64,000 nt of DNA, from NCBI GenBank assembly GCA_013399875.1, contig VXAZ01004039.1, positions 384,977 to 448,976 on the forward strand. Direction: 5' to 3'. The position numbers were made by a program, and so were the translations under genes. The notes below the pieces were generated by a model. That model made no database searches. It was not told the origin of the DNA and saw only the letters and a list, made by a program, of their open reading frames with translations. The DNA is from Gymnorhina tibicen (taxonomy: Eukaryota > Chordata > Aves > Passeriformes > Artamidae). Below are positions 36,901 through 48,900 of the stretch, one piece after another; within the stretch, counting starts at the first letter, position 1; each line of letters starts with the position of its first letter.

Positions 36901-39900
36901 CAGCTCCGTGTGGTGCTGCGGGAGTCACTCCCAGTCACACGTGGGTATTCGGTGACGGTGGCTGTGACACTGAGCGGGCTCGGGCTGCGCTGATACAGCC
37001 GGGCCCCGCCCGGCCCGGCCGGAGCGTGACCGCTGCCTGCCGTGCCTCACACCTGGCACGAGCCCAGCCACTGCCCTCGGTCCGGGTGCAGGGTTGCCGA
37101 GCCCTCTGGCCGCTGCTTTTCCACCCCGATCCCCCCGGAACAGACAAAGCACAGCACAAAAGGCCTTCGGGTTCTGGGGCTGGGAGGTTTTGGGGCCGCT
37201 GAGCTCTGACCTCGGCCAGAAACCTGGAGCATCCCGGTAACCCCACAGCACTGGTGGAGATGGGGGTGATGATGAGACATTTAGATGGGATACTGGGGAG
37301 AAATTCTTCCCTGTGAGGGTGGTGATGCCCTGGCACAGGGTGCCCAGAGAAGCCCCTGGATCCCTGGAAGTGTTCCAGGCCAGGTTGGACAGGGCTTGGA
37401 GCCACCTGGGCTAGTGGAAGGTGTCCCTGCCCATGGCAGGGGGTGGAACGGGATGGGCTGTAAGTTCCCTTCCCACCCAAACCATTCCAGGGTTCAAATT
37501 TCTGTGATGAGCAGGGACATCCCCCTGCTGGGACATTCACCAGAGCTCCCAGGGTTGTGCTGACCGGCGCTGGGATTTGGGGGACTTGCAGTTGTGCTGC
37601 TCAGCAAATGCAGGATGAACCCAACCTTCAGGTGGATGCCAGCACCTGGTGGCCTTGGGAACACTGAGAACCTCACAGCCTAAAGGGTTAAAACAGGTTT
37701 AAAAGGTGGAGGAGATAGTTGGTCCCTTTGATACCCACACATGGCCAGGGATCCCATCAATGTCCCCCAGTCCAGAGCCCCAACTATGTGATTTAAGCTC
37801 ATGTTGGGCTTGATGATCTTGGAGGTCTTTTCCACCCTTAATGATGCTGTGTTTCTATGTCCATTTTCTGCTCCCAGACAACCACTGGAAAAGTATTATT
37901 TCACAGGAATTCTCTGTTTACAGAGCCTCAGATATTTTGGCTTCTCCGCCTTTACTGTCTCATTCGTGGTTTTGAACTATTTTAATTGATTTTGGGATCC
38001 CCAGAAAGATGACAAGGAGGAGAGCTTTATAAATATCTTTTGATTTAGAGGAGCTGGACCGGTTTCAGCTGGAAGCTGGAGAGCACAGAGGAGCAGTGTG
38101 AAAGTGTTTCGAGTGCAGGCAGGGGGAGGCTTTTTTTCCATGCCTGACGACCGCCTGGCATGGAAAAGGAAACAGGAGGACAACAGAGAATTATTCTCAC
38201 TTATGTCAGCCGGAGGTGATCCAGGGAGAGGTTTAAAAGCCTTAGGAGAGGTTTAAATTAGGTGTTGTACTGGGGCAGGGAGAGGGAGGGGATGGAAGAG
38301 GGTAGGAGAGGGTAGGACAAGGTCAGGAGGGGACTGTGGGCTCTCAGAGTGGGATAAGGCTTGAAAGCACGCAGGGGTGAAGGTGTTGGGAGCTCGCAGG
38401 GAGCAGTGAACAGGAGCAGGGAGCTCTCCCCTCCCTGGGGAAGCTGGATGTCTCCTGCAGAGGAAACGGGAGCCTGGCCTAGGGGTCTGAGGTCCCAACA
38501 GCAGTAGGGCAAGTGTTTTGTCCCTTCCTTGCAAGGAACTGGAGGAATTTGCTGAGGAGTGTATTCCAGAAGCCTGGAGATGTACCAGTTGTGCTCTCAT
38601 ATCCTGTTGGAAAAGATTATGAATTGCTTTGTTTAGCCAGAACAGGAGATTTATCAAGTCACAGATCTGGAGGCAGCGTGGCTGTAGGTTTGGAGAGGGA
38701 AACACTGAAAGGAGAAAGCCGTGGCTGATTAGAGCCATTGATTTAAGCAAGAAAAATCAAAGCCATATTCCTGTCCTGGGCTCTGTGCAGGCAGGCGTGG
38801 CGGGTTGGATGAGAGTTTGTGGCAAAGACAGAAGGAGGGTCCTTGGTGACATGAGGAGAAGGACCTGCAGTGACCGGGGTCTTCCAGCCTTTGTGGTGAT
38901 GGCGCTGGCACCAGACAGCACAGGATGGGTTGGGATGGTCCAGCACCGTGTTTATGTCTGCTTTCGGTGGGATCAGCCTCCAGAAGGGAAGAACCACCTG
39001 GTCTTCACCAGCAGCACCAGCAGTGGGATAAGGAAAAAGATGGGTTGGAAAGTTTAGTGGGATCAAGGTCTAGGAGACCTGAGACAAGGTAATTTTATGA
39101 GGGGCGAGGTGGTTGGGTGCCCAAACACAAGCAAGGAGTGGTCAGCGTAGATAAGATTATCGGGAGCAGGACGGGAGAGGAGTGACGCTGATAGGGAGCA
39201 CGAGGCACGGCTGGCCGGGCGGGAGGAGTGTTTGCACTCCTCGTGGGTCAGGCAAAACCCAGCCAGCCTGGACCTGCCCTCCAGGAAACCCTGATCGGAT
39301 CCCGATTCCCCGGAACGAAAAGAGACCTTCGGGAAAGAAGGAGGGAGCGAAGACCCAACCACCCAACCTGCCAGAGGGAGGACAGGCTGCTGGATGCCCG
39401 GCATCCTATTTTGCAGGCGGTATTTTTTGGGGGAGCATCACACCCTGAGCGTCTGTCTCAGCAGATACTGTCTGTCTCAGCAATCCTCCGCAGCCAAAAC
39501 CCTCCCTTCCGGGCAAAGCTGGGCTCACACGGGCCATGCAAAGTCACCGGGGCACAGTGCCAGGAAACCCCGTGTCTGTGTTTGTTGCAAAAAGGGCAAA
39601 TATTGTCTTTGCACGTGACAGTCGGGGGGTGTAAAACGTGCCTAGCCCGGCAGTAGACAGTCATCATTCCAGCACGCTTCAGGCAATCCCTGATCAGGTT
39701 AATTTTTGTATTCTTTCAGTATTTGCAACAGAAATCCCACTTAGGAGCCAACTTCTGCCACCGGGCCAGGCTCAGAGGTTCTAAAGGATGGGCTCTGTGC
39801 AGATCTGTGCAGCAATTTTGTTCCTTTTGTGGAAATGCTGCGCCTTTTTTCGTCTTCCGTGGTACTTTTTGATCTACAAATCCGGGCAGCTGCCCATAGG

Positions 39901-42900
39901 AAAGTGATGCCAAGGAGGGATGTATTTCCCCACACACCCCTACACTTCCCATTGCCAGCTGATGTATTTCTTTTGGCCTGAGTGACCTCAGCTGTCCTAC
40001 TGCAGGAGGATCTCCCAGTGTAGTAAGAGTTGATCACACACAAACTCTAAAATGAACACCCTGTTTAAATTTTGGGGATATTCTTAATAATTCCTACAGT
40101 TCCTCCTTCCCTTTCCTTTTTTTCTCTTGGAAGCTCAGGAGGTTAAAGTGGAGGGAGTCTCCAGAGGTGGGCAGGTTGGAGTCTCCTGCTTTGGGAGGAA
40201 CGTTTCCTGATTTTGGGAGGAAGGTCTTCTGACTTTCCACTAAGGTCAAACATTAATTTTGCTCTTGGCCACGTCCTACCTCGATGTCTTCAGTCACCTG
40301 GGAGCACTTGGATAGGTTCTGTGAGGGTCTCCAGCTCTCCGGGCAGTCCTTGTGTCCATCTAATGAACAAAGCCCTGGCTCTTCCCATCCCCGCTGCCGT
40401 GGGAAGGATGCCGGGCACGGAGATTAGCACAAGTGCCATCAGCATTTCCACCCTCTTTGTCTCCAACCGGGGCTGCCAAGGGGAAGACGCTGAAAAATGC
40501 GGTGAAGGATGACTTTGGACATGAGCTGTGGAAGCAGAGCAAGGAATTAACCCTTAAGTCACTCCTCCAGGTGGAGCAATGTCCATGCCACATGTAGCAG
40601 GATCCTCCCAAACCTGTGGTCCCTGCAGAGCAGAGTTAGGCTCCTACCTGGAGGAGTTTTATCCTGACTCCTGGAGATCCCTGGAGGCTCCATAGAGCTG
40701 GTTCACTCCTTTGAAATAAAACCTGAGTATTTGTTGGACACATCTCAGACGGAGGTTTAGGCTGGGATTGACCGAATCCTTGCCAGCTCCCATTGTCCAG
40801 AGCATGGAAGGACCAGTCCTCTCCCTTCCCTGCAATGGGGTGGGTTTCTCTTCCTTTGGAAAAAGCACTGCCCTGGGAGGTGCTGGTCCCCCCGAGCTGG
40901 GTGGGGGGAGCAGCCTGTCTCCCCCAGGAGTTTGCTTCCCTTCTAAATGCAGCTCCTTTTGGAAAGGAGTCAAGTGCCTTGTGTAAACAGCCTGGAGTCA
41001 GGACTGCTCCGAAGGAAGCGTGGGGAGGATTACGAGGAGATCTGGGGGGGTCCGCGCGGGTGCACGCCTTTGGCCTTCCCGTGCTGCTGCCTGCCTGTCT
41101 GCAATGACTCCTTGCCCGCAGCTCCAAAAATACACCAGGCTCCCGCGGGAGCCTCCGCTCCAGAGGGTCAGCACTTGGGAGTGCCCCCGGCTCCTCAGCC
41201 TCCCACCATGCCTTCGCCCTCGTGTCAGCTTTGCGTCAGCGAAACCTCCCTGCAAGCGAGCTTGGCTCTCCCTTAAGAACCCCTTCTTGTCGTCAGGGAA
41301 GACGGATTAGGGCAGCTCCCTCCCCGCCCGGGGCCGCTCGGCACGGCAGGTGCGCGGGGCAGCACGGCACATCTGGTGCAGCTGGAAGGGCCGGGCCGGG
41401 GCCGGTTTCCACGCACCGGCAGGTTGTGGGTGGTCGGCACGAACACGTGGGGATGGGAAGGCGTGGGAAGAGGGATGGGGTTGGGAGAGACCTGCGAGGG
41501 GACACAGGAGAGTGGTGACCCTCGTGTCCACCAGCCTGCACGGGATCCTTTTGGAGCCAAGTAAGGCCCTCTCCCAGTTTTTTGCACTCAGAGCCTTCAA
41601 GGTTTGGGATGTCCTTATTTTAATGAAAACTGAGTCTGCTGAATGCAGGGGAAGTCTTGAATCAGGCCTCATCTCACCTCCAGACACTTGGAGTGCGTCT
41701 GGAAAAGCCACGCTCCAGCTGCACAAGTCCTGGAGCAAAGGTTGTTTTGCCTTTCTCTGGCTGTTTTGGGTGGCAGCTTCCTCCCAAGGAAAAAAAATAT
41801 CACCCCTGCCCTTCCCCTCCCCTTCTCTGGGCTCTGCACACCCGAGGGCTGAGGCTGCTGTGTGGTCTCAGGGTGGGATCGCATCCCCGGAGCATCCCTC
41901 TGGCTTTGCTGCCTTCCTGGTTAATCCTGCAGACAAGAGCTGGACGAGAAGGACCTGTGGGCAGGGGGAAGCACTCACACCCCGAGGTTTTCCTCTCCCT
42001 TTGCTGGTGCTCTCCAGCTGCATTTCTCCCACCTCACCTTCCCTCCTGGCAGGCAGCCCCAGCGTGGTCCCAGGCATCGCGGCATCCGGGGCTCCGTTTC
42101 AGCCATCCCAGGTTATCACCGAGGCATAAACACATCTGGGGCCATCTCCTGGTAGTTCTGCCTCTTCCTCCCCTGCCCTCTCTACCCGTGGCACATCCCT
42201 CTCCTCTCCTGCTGTGGTTCCCATGGTCCTTCCATGCCTCCAACCCATCTCCTGCCAACCCCAGCATTCCGGGGAGTCAGGCTGCCCCTCGTCCTCATCT
42301 TCCCTCCGTGCCAGCATCCTCTGTGTCCCCGACACTCCGTCTCCCCATCCACCCTGGGATCGGGCTGACATTTGCTGCGCTAAATTCGGCCTCGGTGATC
42401 CACCCTCTTCCCTCCCTGTTGGTAAACAGCTTTGCTTCTCTGGCTGACGCCTGGCTCCGAGAGAGCTCTGCTTCCAGCTGCTCTGCAGCTCGGGCGGTCC
42501 TGGACCGCTGCTGTTCAGCCGGCGCTTCCTTGCTCCAGTGGCTTCAGTAGAGTCTGGCCCGAGCCACAGGAACAAAAATTGATGTTCTCTGGCAACAAGA
42601 TCCCTTCTCCAGTTCCCATCCTCACAGGAGTCACCCCTCTGCTCCAGATCAGCCCACGGTGATTCCAGGTCAGGGCTGGGGAAGGTGGTGGATCCAGCTT
42701 CCACCCACGGGATTTTGTGCTGGGATGGGATTTCGAGTGTGGGAGCTGATAGTGGGAGGGTGGAGAGGTCATTTTGCTTCAAGAGTTTACTGGCAGATAT
42801 TTGACTTCCACTTTGGCCCTGTCTGGGAGGATTTCCCACGTTACACCCCAAATTCCTGCTCTGCAGCTTTTTTGTCGGGGCAAAGTCCCAGCTTGGGACT

Positions 42901-45900
42901 TTGTCCTCTCCTGGTTATTGCAATGGCAATGCCAGCCTGATGCCAGCCTGCCTGCTCTCACCCCTCTGAGATGTTCCCCGGGGACTCCGTGATGGCAGCT
43001 TGTGCCTGTGATCCTTCTTTCCTCAGTTTTTGGGTGTTTGCCTTTCTCCTCCATCTTCCCTGTGGTCTCCAGGTTTTTTCCAAGCCTGCCCTCATGCTGC
43101 CAGGGCTCCATTTTCTCGTTCTCCTTCATCTCTATCCTCTTTTCTTCTGCTGTCTGTCAGCACCTCTCCCATCCCGTATGCTTTTAGATTCCCAGCCAGG
43201 TCTTCTGGCTGGATCTCTCCTCCCTCATAGGAAAAGTTTCCCAAGAAACCATTTTCTTGCCCATCTTCTACCCAAATTCTGCTACAGTTGCTGGGCCTGG
43301 CCCTGCATCCTCCTCTGCTCCCAAAACACAACTCCACCCACTTACGGAATTTGCATCCTCCAAGCTGGGTGGACAATTTTGGTCCTTTTTTGGTGGTTTT
43401 TTTTTTATCCTTTAGTGGGTCTGGGCTACTGGGCGCTACCGCCCTTCCAAATAAATACTCATAAGGACTGTTGCTGCTCCCCTGGCCAAGGACATCAGGA
43501 ATTTGTCAGCCCCGCAGTACCTTTGATCTCCCATCCATCATCCCGCGCTCCCCGATGTTATCTTTGAGGGACACTCTTCCGGTATTCAGCAAATATTTGA
43601 TTTCCTGTGAATCTAAATAAAAAGACCTTTCCCCCCTTTTTTCTTTTTTTTTTTTTTTTTTATTTGTTTTTAAAATACTTTTGGCACCGTGGGGATGCAT
43701 TCCTTTCCAAGAAAAATAAAGGAAAACTGTTCTGACTAAATATAGATCAAAAGACACTTGTGAGCTGCCTCTTGCATCGCTGGCTGAGAGCGCTCTCCTC
43801 TCGCAGCCCACCCAGGCTCCTTCAGCCGGATTTCTCCCTAAACTCTCTGTATTCTGTCCCCTGCCTCCGCTCAGCTTGGCTCCTGGCTCGGCTCACTGCC
43901 CGGCTCAAGGGAAGATGCTGGGTTTGGAACACGCTTTTGGAGTCTTCCAGTAGTGAGACCACGCTGTGCATATTTCATCCTCTCCCTGTGGGGCTTTCAA
44001 CGCCCTTTTTCGGCTTTTTCTAGCAACACCCCTTGGAGCAGGTTCTGTTAATTGACTTTCCAGCTGAGTGAATCCATGTCAAAGGTGCAGCCGTCGGCCA
44101 AAGCCAGCTGGAATACGCTCGCGCAGGATGCGGTCGCCAGCAGCAGCAGGGCACTGTGGTCTCATGTGGCCTCAAGGGGTGCATGGAGAGGCTCACATCG
44201 GATATCAGGGAAAATTCTTCACTGAAAGAGTGGTTAATCACTGGAACAGGCTGCCCAGGGAAGTGGTGGAGTCACCATCCCTGGAAGTGTTCAAACAGCA
44301 AGCAGATGTGGCACTTCTCGGTATGGTTTAGTGGGCACGGCGGCACTTGGTCAAAGGTTGGACCTGGTGACCTTGGAGGTCTTTCCCAACCTTAATGAGT
44401 CTGTGATTCCCACTGGGTCCTCACCGGGGTGGCACTCTTTGTTTGCCTGCAGGTGTTTGTGCTGTGCCATGGGCTCCTCCAGCTGTCCCAGCTCCTCTAC
44501 AGCGCCAACTTCAAGAGCAGCCTCACCACCATCGAGAAGCGCTTTGGGCTCTCCAGCCTCTCTTCAGGTTTCATCTCCAGCTTGCACGAGGTAACTGGGA
44601 GAGCAACACCCGCGGGGTGGCCAGGACATGGGGGGCACCTTCCCAAAACAGGGTCTCAGGGCTGTGTCCACACCCAGGGCTTCCTCAGCCTCCCCGTGCT
44701 GGGAGGAGCAGCTGTGCTGTGCTCTGGGACACCTCATTCTGCTCTGCCACGTCCAGGGGCATGAACGGAGGGTCATCTGGTGATGGCCCTTGGAGAAGAG
44801 CTGACTTGCACTGGATGCAATCCCAAAATGGTTTGGGTTGGAAGGGACCTTAAAGCTCATCTTATCTCATTCGACCCCCTGCCGTGGGCAGGGACATCTT
44901 CCACTATCCCAGGCTCCTCCAAGCCCCGGCCAAGCTGGCCTTGGACCCTTGCAGGGATCCAGGGGCAGCCACAGCTTCTCTGGGCACCCTGTGCCAGGGC
45001 CTCACCACCCTCCCAGGGAAGAATTTCTCCCCAGTATCCCATCTGACCCTGCCCTCAGTCATAGCGCTGAGCTGGCTGAGGATTTTCTCACAAACACTTT
45101 CTAATCAAGAAATCCCTCGGAGTAAGTTTTCTCATTCACATTTTCGGGAATTCCGTCCTTCCTAGCAGCTCCTCACGGCCTGGCAAAGGCCAGGGAAAGA
45201 CCTGCAGGCAGAGAGTTTTTTGCTGGCACCAAGTGGCAGCAGACTTGTTTGTGAGCTCCCTGGTGAGCACATGGGATGCTCCAGCAAGAAGCTGGACACT
45301 GGGAATCCTCCTGGATCCTTGGGGAAGTGGATGCCCAAGTCTTACCTCAACCAGCACGAACATTTGGGATTAAAAAGATGTCTCAGGGCCCACTGAGACT
45401 TCCTGCTGTCTGTGACTGTGGGAGCTGCCCTGCCTGTGCAGGACAACAATCCTATTGCGTTGGTGCCTGCAGCAATTCCAAGAACAAAACCCACAAAGAG
45501 ACAAACAAGGGAGCCCACACAAACATAAATACAAACTTTTCTTAGCCATACATAGAATCACAGAATGGTTTGGGTTGGAAGGGACCTTTAAAGGCCATCT
45601 TGCCCAACCCCCTGCAATGAGCAGGGACAGCTTCAACATGTCAAAGTTAAAATGATGTTTAGCTTGTCCCGAGCTGTCAAAGCCCATGTAATGGGAATTT
45701 TGTGGTGTTCACCCACTCGCCTCAGTGAGCTGCGTGGTTTCATGGCTTTTTAGATGATATTATCAGCAGTTGCAAATGTCCAAGGCCACAAATATTTGCA
45801 GTCATCTGGACTTTGTAGCAGGGCTCATGTCTGTTTGGGTCACAGGAATGGAGGCCAAAAGTTTCATTCCTTGCTGGTTTTGTAGGAATTGTCAGTTTAT

Positions 45901-48900
45901 GCCACACTGGTCAATCTCTGCTCCCAGGGAACGAGGGACAGAACAAGAGGAAATGGCCTCAAGTTGTGCCAGGGGAGGTTTGGTTTGTGTATGAGAGAAA
46001 ATTTCTTCCCAGAAAGGGCTGTCCAGGGCAGCTGCACAGCTGCCCAGGGCAGTGGTGGAGTCCCCATCCCTGGAGGGGTTTAACAGACGTGTGGATGTGG
46101 CACCTGGGGACATGGGTCAGTGGTGGCCTTGACAGTGCTGGTGGAGGAGCTGGACTTGATGGTCTTAGAGGGTTTTTCCAGCCTAAAGGATTCTGTGATG
46201 GCTGTGGGGTGGGGGACAGATGTGGGTGCTGAAAAAAGCCCCAGCCAGATCGCAGGGAGGCTGTGATGTCGTTCGTGCCAACAAGGGATGCACAGAGGTG
46301 GCCGAGGCCGAGAAGTGACCCTCTGGCTGGAGATGAGAAGGGGGCACCGACGTGCTGTGACCACGCAGGGCGAGGGGACGCTGCCGTGAGGGTGAAACAC
46401 CTCCTGATGAGAGGCCTGCCCACCCACCCGGACACAGCCATAGGGTCTGGATGTCCCCCGTGACGTCTTCTCACATTCTCCCCGCTCCTCTCTGCCTTTC
46501 CCAGATCGGCAACGTGGTGCTCATCATCTTCGTCAGCTACTTCGGCAGCCGAGTGCACCGCCCGCGGGTGATCGGCGTGGGGGGGCTGCTGCTGGCGCTG
46601 GGGGCCTTCCTGGTGACCCTGCCCCACTTCCTGTCGGGCCCCTACGAGTACACAGCGCTCAGCGCCGGTGAGTGCCGCCAGCGGTGCCCCCGCACACCCG
46701 GCAGCTCCAGGTTGGGTTACGTGTCACTGCCCAAAAAAAAGGGGGTGTTTCCAGGGCACGCACGATTTAAGCAGCGCTTGGAGGCAGAGCCTTAAGGTGG
46801 GCAGTTGCTGACGAAACCTGACATCGTTATAGCTTTGTGACCCCTTCTGGATGCAAAATTTACACCTGGGAGTTATTCTGCCTCTCCTGCGCATGTTATT
46901 CCAGCTGTTGTTAGAGAATCATGGAATGGTGTGAGTTTGAAGGGACCTTAAAGACCATTTCATTCCACCCCCTGCCATGGGCAGGGACACCTTCCACTAG
47001 ACCAGGTTGCTCCAAGTCTGTCCTTGAACACATCCAGGGATGGGGCAGCCACAGCTTCTCTGAGAGAGGGTAGGTTTAGATTAGATATTAGGGAAAATTG
47101 TCCTCTGTGAGGGTGGTGAGGCCCAGGCTCCGTGGGGATTGCTGGAAACCCAGCTCTCTGCTCGTCCCCATCCCATGATTTTTGAGTTTGGAGAGTAAAT
47201 CAGGCATCAGATGCCAAGTTTTCCAGCATCTTAAATTCATGCACCAGGCTATGGACAGGTCAGGATTTGGGACAGGGGCTGCTCTTACTGCAAAGGAAAT
47301 GAGGAAGGAGAAGGTATCACCCTGCTCCCTGCCCGGAGCCGGGCTCCCTGTGTGGGTGAACAGGTACAACAATAAGGAAACTGGACAGGATAATTATGCA
47401 TTGGTCAAGTAATGCTTGTGCCCCAGCTGACTGGTGTTAGACTTGTGTACAACCATGGGAGTATAACCAGAAATCACTGAAAAGGTCGAAGGAAAGTACC
47501 AAGAACTCTGTTTGACCCAAAAGTTCTGTACAGAGCACAATTCTTGCACAACACCTTTGCTAAACTGAACAGGATTAGAGGCTGGACTGCAAAAACAGAC
47601 AGCCAGGGCAAAGAGACTGACATTATGAGGACTGCCTGATGATGGAAAAGAACAAATTCAGTCTGTGAACAGCCCCTGAAGATACTTCAGTCCTGGCTGG
47701 AGTTTCCATGGCAGTCTGGAGCAGGGTGAAGACTCCCATGTTTTGGAAGGAGCTGGGCTGCTCTTGAGCAGGGTGTCCTGCTTAGGGCAGCCAGCTGACC
47801 CCAGAGGGCATCACTCCCTGTTCCCTGTCCAGGTACCACAAGACAGCAGAGACCACAGACAGCAAAAACCAGCTGTGGGCTGGGTCTGCCCTCATTAAAC
47901 CCGGAGAACTCTCACTCCATGGCATGAACTCCTTAAAAGTTTGATTAAAATCACAGCCTGGTTGTTTGTTACCCTTACCTCAGTGTAAAATTCCAGAAGA
48001 AGGGCAGGGTGATGAGAGCTGCTGAATAAAACGAGCTATCCGTCCAAAATCCAGCAGTTTGTGCCCACTCAGTGAGTTTGGGAGATTCCTGCTGTTTGGG
48101 GATTTAGTGTGGGAGGAGGCAGGGGATGTACCCAGTGTTGTAATGCTCCTTTTTCTCCCTTCCAGGCAACAAAAGCCAGGGGCAGGCTGAGCTGTGCTAT
48201 GCAGAGAGGAGATTTGTGTGCCCAAACACCACCCAGGACCCCCAGAAGGAGGCCAGCAGCATGTGGGCCATGATGGTCATCGCCCAGCTGCTGGCCGGGA
48301 TCGGGACCGTGCCCATCCAGCCCTTTGGGATATCCTACGTGGACGACTTCGCAGACGCCAACAATTCCCCACTGTATGTTGGTAAGTGGGACCCTTGCTG
48401 TGCGTCGTTCTGTTTCATAGAACCCCGGGATGGTTTGGGTTGGAAGGGACCTGAAAGCTCACCCAGTCCCACCCCCTGCCATGGGCGGGGACACCTTCCA
48501 GTATCCCAGGTTGCTCCAAGCCCCAGCATCCTCATCCTCCCTCTGCAGCGAGGGATCACCGTTCCAAGGCATTGTCCCACTGATCCCTTAGAATTCCCAA
48601 ACCTGCACGGAAAATGAAGGAGGGAGGACTGAAGGAACCTGAAAGGTTCTGAAGAGGAAGGCAAGTGGGGCTGGTGTGTTGTTTATAATACAGATGGTCC
48701 CTTTAGGGGTGTCTGTCAGGGTGAACGGCTCCGGGCGGTCCGGGTTGCCTCAGTACAGCAGAAATTCCATCTCCCCAAGTCCCGTTCCATTCTACGGCTG
48801 ATGCAGCTCAAGCTCACTGTCTCCTCTTAAACATCTTGAGATGGTTGTGCAAAGAGTCTCTTTCAAGGAAGGAACTTGGATCCTGTCATTGCAAACAAGT

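Larger units (their letters stand above)
33930..44452 (+). other. SLCO2A1 intron 1
   Basis: The 10.5-kb first intron. It contains three CR1 pieces, a G-rich tract, a CpG-rich patch and a poly(T) tract. A 333-codon open frame at 34,334-35,335 lies in GC-rich DNA and shows no recognisable domain, so it is not called as a gene. Confidence 0.85.
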
